From NCBI GenBank assembly GCA_947259475.1, contig CAMYLW010000265.1, positions 1 to 6,773 of the forward strand: DNA of 6,773 nt. The letters are read 5' to 3'. A program made the translations under genes and the position numbers. Every line of letters begins with the position of its first letter. The stretch's first letter is position 1. Of this stretch, positions 6,622-6,773 are shown piece by piece. The notes beneath the pieces were generated by a model, which was not told the DNA's origin, did no database searches, and was given only the letters and a program-made list of their open reading frames with translations. The stretch is from Thermodesulfobacteriota bacterium. Lineage in GTDB: Bacteria; Desulfobacterota; Syntrophobacteria; BM002.

Positions 6622-6644
6622 CCGTGGTTGCACGGTGAGGGGGG

Positions 6645-6671
6645 AAGGTAAGGGGGATTCACCCCCACCTT
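6645..6671. repeat. Inverted repeat right of the insertion sequence
   Basis: AAGGT plus GGGGG (6645-6656, interrupted by AA) pairs with CCCCCACCTT (6662-6671) around ATTCA. It belongs to the GC-rich palindromic tract that fills 6630-6773, where no gene is visible. Confidence 0.5.
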
Positions 6672-6673
6672 AA

Positions 6674-6705
6674 TCCTCCCCCTCAAGGGGGAGGAAATAT
6701 TTTTT
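6674..6705 (+). terminator. GC-rich hairpin with T run, possible intrinsic terminator
   Basis: Perfect 9-bp arms TCCTCCCCC (6674-6682) and GGGGGAGGA (6687-6695) with a TCAA loop are followed after four bases by a run of six T (6700-6705). This could end plus-strand transcripts leaving the transposase, about 85 bp downstream of its stop. It also belongs to the dispersed repeat class seen at 5285-5306, so a terminator role may be secondary. Confidence 0.45.
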
Positions 6706-6720
6706 GAAAGATTTTGGAAG

Positions 6721-6739
6721 CTCCGACCTTTGGTCGGAG
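6721..6739. repeat. Short perfect hairpin
   Basis: CTCCGACC (6721-6728) and GGTCGGAG (6732-6739) form an 8-bp stem with a TTT loop. No T run follows on either strand. It may be part of a dispersed palindromic repeat that continues beyond the window. Confidence 0.45.
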
Positions 6740-6773
6740 AGATTCACTCAAATGTTTCAACTAGTGTTGTCTG

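Larger units (their letters stand above)
5321..6629 (+). mobile_element. IS481-type insertion sequence, complete
   Basis: A single-transposase element bounded by imperfect terminal inverted repeats. The clear repeat core runs 5329-5365 and 6585-6621 (1,293 bp end to end). Weaker matching continues outward to AACC at 5321 and GGTT at 6629, so the exact ends are uncertain by some bases. I found no convincing target-site duplication. The transposase frame is uninterrupted and its stop codon lies inside the right inverted repeat, as is common in compact elements. Family assignment rests on the transposase (HTH followed by a DDE integrase core) and its size. It sits in the intergenic region upstream of the leftward operon and points away from it. 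Confidence 0.85.

Noticed and set aside
5309..6640. Target-site duplication around the insertion sequence (shared GGTG at 5311-5314 and 6634-6637)
   Set aside because: Four bases at unequal distances from the repeat ends is not better than chance in such G-rich sequence.

Overview
The window reads as a piece of a bacterial chromosome of moderate GC content, probably from an anaerobic Desulfobacterota-like (former Deltaproteobacteria) organism. That placement is tentative. It rests on the style of the intergenic CCGGAATC-type palindromic repeats and on the small membrane protein type, both judged from memory and not by search. No tRNA, rRNA, CRISPR array or phage structural gene was seen.

Left and middle part (1-4854, all on the minus strand). 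Transcription probably starts near 4890-4920 and runs leftward through four loci: a small two-helix membrane protein (4588-4854); an AcuI/YhdH-family medium-chain oxidoreductase (3422-4505); the glutamine-dependent NAD+ synthetase nadE (1779-3425); and malQ, a GH77 4-alpha-glucanotransferase that runs off the left edge (1-1758). The last three are tightly packed (4-bp overlap, then a 20-bp gap) and look like one operon. It mixes NAD(P) cofactor supply, a probable NADPH-dependent reductase and glycogen/maltodextrin metabolism. The oxidoreductase is broken by an 82-bp tandem duplication that shifts the frame and splits it into a 281-residue front part and an 83-codon tail. The tail overlaps the nadE start as ATGA.

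Intergenic part (4855-5392). It holds the probable operon promoter, a 163-bp MITE-like element with CTGAAAAA-type terminal inverted repeats and a long internal hairpin (5012-5174), and a GC-rich palindromic repeat (5261-5306). No gene is visible there.

Right part (5321-6773). It carries an intact IS481-type insertion sequence of about 1.3 kb, with one 398-residue DDE transposase on the plus strand. Its 37-bp imperfect terminal inverted repeats each contain two 12-bp boxes exactly 25 bp apart. To its right are further GC-rich hairpins, one with a terminator-like T run, and no gene. The most notable signal is the frame-breaking 82-bp duplication. I see no convincing sign of a new multi-gene system.
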